A stretch of DNA of 64,000 nucleotides from Streptomyces aurantiogriseus. GTDB lineage: Bacteria > Actinomycetota > Actinomycetes > Streptomycetales > Streptomycetaceae. The translations under genes and the position numbers were made by a program. This document shows positions 60,931 to 64,000 of the stretch, piece by piece. The notes below the pieces were generated by a model that was not told the DNA's origin, ran no database searches, and saw only the letters and a program-made list of their open reading frames with translations. How positions within the stretch are numbered: position 1 is the first letter of the stretch; every line of letters begins with the position of its first letter. The DNA is taken from assembly GCF_014649375.1 (NCBI RefSeq), contig NZ_BMSX01000001.1:1-64000 (forward strand). The letters are read 5' to 3'.

Positions 60931-62381
60931 GGAGTTCCTTCTTCGGTCGGGGGCGCTGTGCCCTTCGTGCTTCTCCCCTTGGTCGGGGGCGGGTCGTCCG
61001 GGAAGATCAGCTCGAGGCCCTCGGGGGTGCCGGGGGTGTCGGCGGGAGGGGGCGCGGCACTGTCCTTCGGGAGGAACGCCGAGACCGTGAAGCCGCCGTG
61101 CAACGTCGGGTGCGCGGTGACGTGGCCACCCAGCATCGCGGCCCGCTCCCGCATGCCCAGCAGGCCGTGCCCCGCGCCCGGGGAGGGCCGCACGGGCCCG
61201 GGGCGGGAGTTGGTGACCTCCAGGTGCACCCCGCGCGGATCGTGGGTGATGCCGACGCGGACGCTGGAGCCCGGCGCGTGCCGCAGGGCGTTGCTGAGCG
61301 CCTCCTGGACTATGCGGTACGCCGACAGCTGCACGCCCGGCGGATACCCGCGCGCCTCACCGTGGACCTCGGCGACGACCTGCAGTCCGGCGGCGCGCGT
61401 GTTGTCGATGAGGGCGTCGAGGCGGTCGAGCGTGGGTTGCGGGGTGTCCGGGGCGGTGCCGGTGCCGGCCGCGCCGAGGCCGTAGGGGTCCTCGGGGTTC
61501 TCCGAACGCAGCACGCCGAGGACCCGGCGCAGTTCGGTCAGCGCCTCCAGGGCGTTCTCGCGGATGCCGGCGAGGTTCTCCTTCAGCTCCTCGGACGGGT
61601 TGTCCACCAGGTGGGGGGCCACCTGGGCCTGGATGGAGATCACCGACATGTGGTGCGCGACCACGTCGTGCAGCTCGCGCGCGATGCGGTTGCGCTCCTC
61701 CAGCAGCGTGCGCCGGGCGCGCTCCTCGGCGGTGATCGTCTCCTGTTCGACGAGCTGGGTGCGGGCCTCGCCCAGGCCTCGGAAAGCGGCGCCGACGATG
61801 ACGACGGCCGCGAAGACCGCGACGGACCCGAGCCCCGTCGAGGTGTAGGTCGCCCCGCCGATCAGGCCTTGGATCACCCAGGTCGTCACGGCCGTGCCGA
61901 CGAGGACCGCGAAGGACACGCGGGTGCGCACCCGGAGCGCCAGGAGCAGGAACACGATGGCGTGCGCCGTGACTTCGGTGATGTTCCAGGGCCAGGCGGG
62001 GCCCGGGAGCGGATGCCCCTGCAGGGTCGGCCGGGCGGCCACCGCGGCGACGACGGTGCCGGCCAGGGACAGCGCCCACGCGGGGACCGGCCGCCACAGG
62101 GCGAGGACGACGGCCGCGCCCTGTGCGAACCCGGTCAGCACTTCCAGGTCCGTGCCCAGGTTGTAGCGACCCATGTGGTCCGTGTTCGCCAGTGCGATGG
62201 CGAGGGCGATCCAGCACACCACCACATACCCCGGCACGCGCAGCCAGCGCAGACCGCGCCACCGCGGTGAGGTCCGGGAACGGGTCGCCTCGAGTGCTGG
62301 GCGCAGGCGCTGAAAGCGGGCGGGAGGCGGGGGTGCCGGGGCGGCACGGTCGCGTGGGTCTCTGCTCTCCTCGCCGGTCAC
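60927..62381 (-). CDS. DesK/NarX-type sensor histidine kinase (paralogue)
   Basis: About 484 residues. Six or so helices come first (GYVVVCWIALAIALANTDHM and others), followed by HisKA_3 'RNRIARELHDVVAHHMSVIS', the segment 'AHLVDNPSEELKENLAGIRE' (approximate), and the ATPase motifs 'YRIVQEALSNALRHAPGSSV' and 'GHGLLGMRERAAMLGGHV'. The start is uncertain: GTG 62381 has AGGG upstream and clears the acyltransferase gene; GTG 62444 would overlap it by 53 bp. Confidence 0.88.
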   Translation of the reverse strand: MTGEESRDPRDRAAPAPPPPARFQRLRPALEATRSRTSPRWRGLRWLRVPGYVVVCWIALAIALANTDHMGRYNLGTDLEVLTGFAQGAAVVLALWRPVPAWALSLAGTVVAAVAARPTLQGHPLPGPAWPWNITEVTAHAIVFLLLALRVRTRVSFAVLVGTAVTTWVIQGLIGGATYTSTGLGSVAVFAAVVIVGAAFRGLGEARTQLVEQETITAEERARRTLLEERNRIARELHDVVAHHMSVISIQAQVAPHLVDNPSEELKENLAGIRENALEALTELRRVLGVLRSENPEDPYGLGAAGTGTAPDTPQPTLDRLDALIDNTRAAGLQVVAEVHGEARGYPPGVQLSAYRIVQEALSNALRHAPGSSVRVGITHDPRGVHLEVTNSRPGPVRPSPGAGHGLLGMRERAAMLGGHVTAHPTLHGGFTVSAFLPKDSAAPPPADTPGTPEGLELIFPDDPPPTKGRSTKGTAPPTEEGTP

Positions 62382-62391
62382 GGGCTCAACC

Positions 62392-63609
62392 CTAGGCACC
62401 GCGGGCCGCCTTCGCTTCCGCCGGCTGGGAACGGTGGTGGACACGGATCACACGGGACCGGCGGCCTCCCTCACGGCGGATCCCCTGTTCGAAACCGTGG
62501 AACGCCGCCCAGCACACCCCGAGGACAAGACCGAACACAGGCAGCCACAGCAGACGGGCCGCCACCCACTCCAGCCCGTCGGGGACCGTGTGCAGGCCGG
62601 GCAGGCGGCCCGCGAGGAGACCTGTGGCGGTCGTCGCCATCAGGGCCGTCTGATGCCACAGGAAGACCGTCATCGCGGAGAGGTTCACCAGCGCCACCGC
62701 CGCCCAGGCCACCGGCCGCCGCATCGCCGCGCGCAACCGGTCGCGCAGCAACAGGGCCGCACCGCACTGCGCCAGGCCGAAGGTGACGGCCGCCAGCGTG
62801 GGTGGGTTGAGGTTGGACACGGTCGCCCCGGGCACGCCCACCATCGATGCCGGATAGCCGGCCCAGCCGATGAGCACCGCCGTCGTCACGGCCCCGCCGG
62901 TCAGCAGGATCCAGCCCGCGCGCGGGCGCTCCAGCTCACCGCGCGTCCAGGCCGCGCCCAGGGTGTACGGCACCAGCCAGCCCGCCGCCAGGTTCACCCA
63001 GCCGAGCCAGGACGGGCCGCCCAGGCCGAAGCGGACCAGGTCCACGTGGAGGACGACGGCCAGCGGCCACAGCGGACTGAGGCGGGCCAGTAGCGGAGTC
63101 GCCGCTGTCAGCGCCGCGAAGACCAGGAGGAACCACAGCGGGGACAGTGCCAGTTTCAACAGGGTGTGGACGGTGGTGAGGGACGCACCGCCGAGCAGGA
63201 GGCAGAGTGTGGCTGCCGTCCACAGGGTCAGTACCGCCACCACCGGGCGGAACAGTCTGGAGAGGCGGGCGTGGAGCCATGCCCCGTACGTGCCGCCCCG
63301 GGCGCGGGCCGAGGCGTGGCTTCTTGTCGCCACATGGCCGCCCACCATGAAGAACACCGCGAGTGTCTGAAACGTCCAGGACACCGGGGCCAACCAGGGC
63401 ATGTGGCTCAAGGGACTTGCGGTGTACAGGGTGCCGCCGTCCGCGACGAGCGCGGTCACCAGCCAGTGACCGAGGACGACACCGAGGATCGCCAGGGCGC
63501 GCAGGGCGTCGACGGCGCGGTCGCGCTGCGGGGGCGTGGCGGCGTCGATCCGGGCCGCTGCTCGCCGTATGCCCGGCAACGGCCGCCGTGTCGCGGGTGT
63601 CTCAAGCAC
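62392..63609 (-). CDS. membrane acyltransferase (acyltransferase 3 family)
   Basis: A 405-residue protein with ten or so helices. It begins 'RDRAVDALRALAILGVVLGH' (conserved R/H of the family, catalytic His in GH), 'VSWTFQTLAVFFMVGGHVAT' and ends with a basic tail. These enzymes O-acylate extracellular sugars, lipids or peptidoglycan. It is followed by the kinase genes on the same strand with no gap. GTG 63609 overlaps the end of the DUF1023 gene by 8 bp. Confidence 0.88.
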   Translation of the reverse strand: MLETPATRRPLPGIRRAAARIDAATPPQRDRAVDALRALAILGVVLGHWLVTALVADGGTLYTASPLSHMPWLAPVSWTFQTLAVFFMVGGHVATRSHASARARGGTYGAWLHARLSRLFRPVVAVLTLWTAATLCLLLGGASLTTVHTLLKLALSPLWFLLVFAALTAATPLLARLSPLWPLAVVLHVDLVRFGLGGPSWLGWVNLAAGWLVPYTLGAAWTRGELERPRAGWILLTGGAVTTAVLIGWAGYPASMVGVPGATVSNLNPPTLAAVTFGLAQCGAALLLRDRLRAAMRRPVAWAAVALVNLSAMTVFLWHQTALMATTATGLLAGRLPGLHTVPDGLEWVAARLLWLPVFGLVLGVCWAAFHGFEQGIRREGGRRSRVIRVHHRSQPAEAKAARGA

Positions 63610-64000
63610 GGGTCACCTCCGTGGTGTCGCCGAGGACGATCCGGGAGAGGTTGGCCAGGGAGACCGAGCCCGGGGCGAAGTAGTCGCTGTGGCCGCCGGT
63701 ACCGGCGGAGAAGACGCGGGCGCCGAAGGACGGGGAGACCGGGTCCGTGCCGAAGCCGACCGTCGTGCCGAACAGGTCGGCGCTGATGTGCGGGACGTCC
63801 GCCACCCAGTCGTCGGCGCCTCGGGCCGCCCAGACGCGCGCGCGGGTGTGCAGGGCCGCTGCCGCGTCCGCGCCCGTGCCGGGGCTGCCGAGGAGGGCGA
63901 TGTCGTCCACGTCCAGGCGGGGAGCCGCGCGGCCGCACACGACCGAGCCGTACGAGTGGCACAGGAGGGCGACATGGACCTCGGGGCCACTGACGGCGCG
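63602..64000 (-). CDS. alpha/beta hydrolase DUF1023, C-terminal part (runs off window)
   Basis: The last 132 residues of an alpha/beta hydrolase. The nucleophile elbow CHSYGS lies near the window edge ('EVHVALLCHSYGSVVCG'), followed by 'DDIALLGSPGTGADAAAAL', 'DDWVADVPHISADLFGTTVG' and a His-containing end 'GHSDYFAPGSVSLANLSRIV'. This is the typical C-terminus of DUF1023 proteins. The start lies beyond position 64000. Activity unknown; probably an esterase or peptidase. Confidence 0.85.
   Translation of the reverse strand, partial: RAVSGPEVHVALLCHSYGSVVCGRAAPRLDVDDIALLGSPGTGADAAAALHTRARVWAARGADDWVADVPHISADLFGTTVGFGTDPVSPSFGARVFSAGTGGHSDYFAPGSVSLANLSRIVLGDTTEVTRA

Overview
This window is high-GC actinobacterial DNA, almost certainly a Streptomyces chromosome. 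The evidence is strong G/C third-position bias, many GTG starts, stop/start overlaps of the ATGA/GTGA type, several two-component pairs and ECF-type regulation, and core genes in an order familiar from Streptomyces: sigma factor–asd–lysC, DUF5063–recR–ybaB, a Ser/Thr kinase cluster and purA. No complete tRNA or rRNA gene is present.

Region 1 (1 to about 8,810) is accessory DNA. Two diverged 42-bp copies of the 3' half of a tRNA-Pro gene (1152-1193 and 8727-8768) are each followed by a hairpin and bracket about 7.6 kb, as expected for an integrative element inserted in a tRNA 3' end. Between them lie a frameshifted gene, a PIG-L/LmbE-type deacetylase, a 589-residue orphan protein with a PH-like C-terminus, the N-terminal stump of an SNF2-type helicase, a fragment with an alkyltransferase-like (ATL/MGMT) DNA-binding fold, and an intact 754-residue protein that joins an Mrr-type PD-(D/E)XK nuclease to a STAND NTPase. 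This looks like a partly decayed anti-phage/restriction island with one apparently intact effector. No integrase is visible. The DNA left of 1152 may be an earlier accretion of the same kind.

Region 2 (9.0-29.5 kb): a small membrane protein; a XylF/XylG/XylH-like sugar ABC operon; a GNAT acetyltransferase; a 1,340-residue HTH–nSTAND–TM–WD40 protein with 14 WD repeats; a UTRA protein coupled to a GT2 glycosyltransferase; a [3Fe-4S] ferredoxin; a zinc-ribbon protein; a two-gene permease/TIGR03943 operon with a His-rich loop; a CASTOR/POLLUX-like RCK channel; an S9 peptidase; SURF1; and an ECF sigma factor coupled to a single-pass membrane protein.

Region 3 (29.9-38 kb): the lysC-asd operon for aspartate-family amino acids and a terminator; an OmpR/EnvZ-type two-component pair; secreted and membrane proteins; a TSUP exporter; and DUF5063-recR-ybaB.

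Region 4 (38.3-53.2 kb): a SLATT-like membrane protein, repeat-rich DNA (43-bp tandem units and Streptomyces REP-like elements), a membrane-anchored PstS-like protein, a PknB-type kinase, a MarR/DJ-1 operon, an aminotransferase, a FadR-type GntR regulator preceded by a striking repeat cluster, a GT2–membrane glycosyltransferase fusion, purA, a lipid-kinase-like protein and a Uma2 protein.

Region 5 (53.3-64 kb): a GbsR/MarR regulator divergent from an antibiotic-type ABC exporter, a cytochrome P450, a dihydrofolate-reductase-like remnant, two tandem paralogous NarL/DesK-type two-component systems, an acyltransferase, and a DUF1023 hydrolase cut by the window end.
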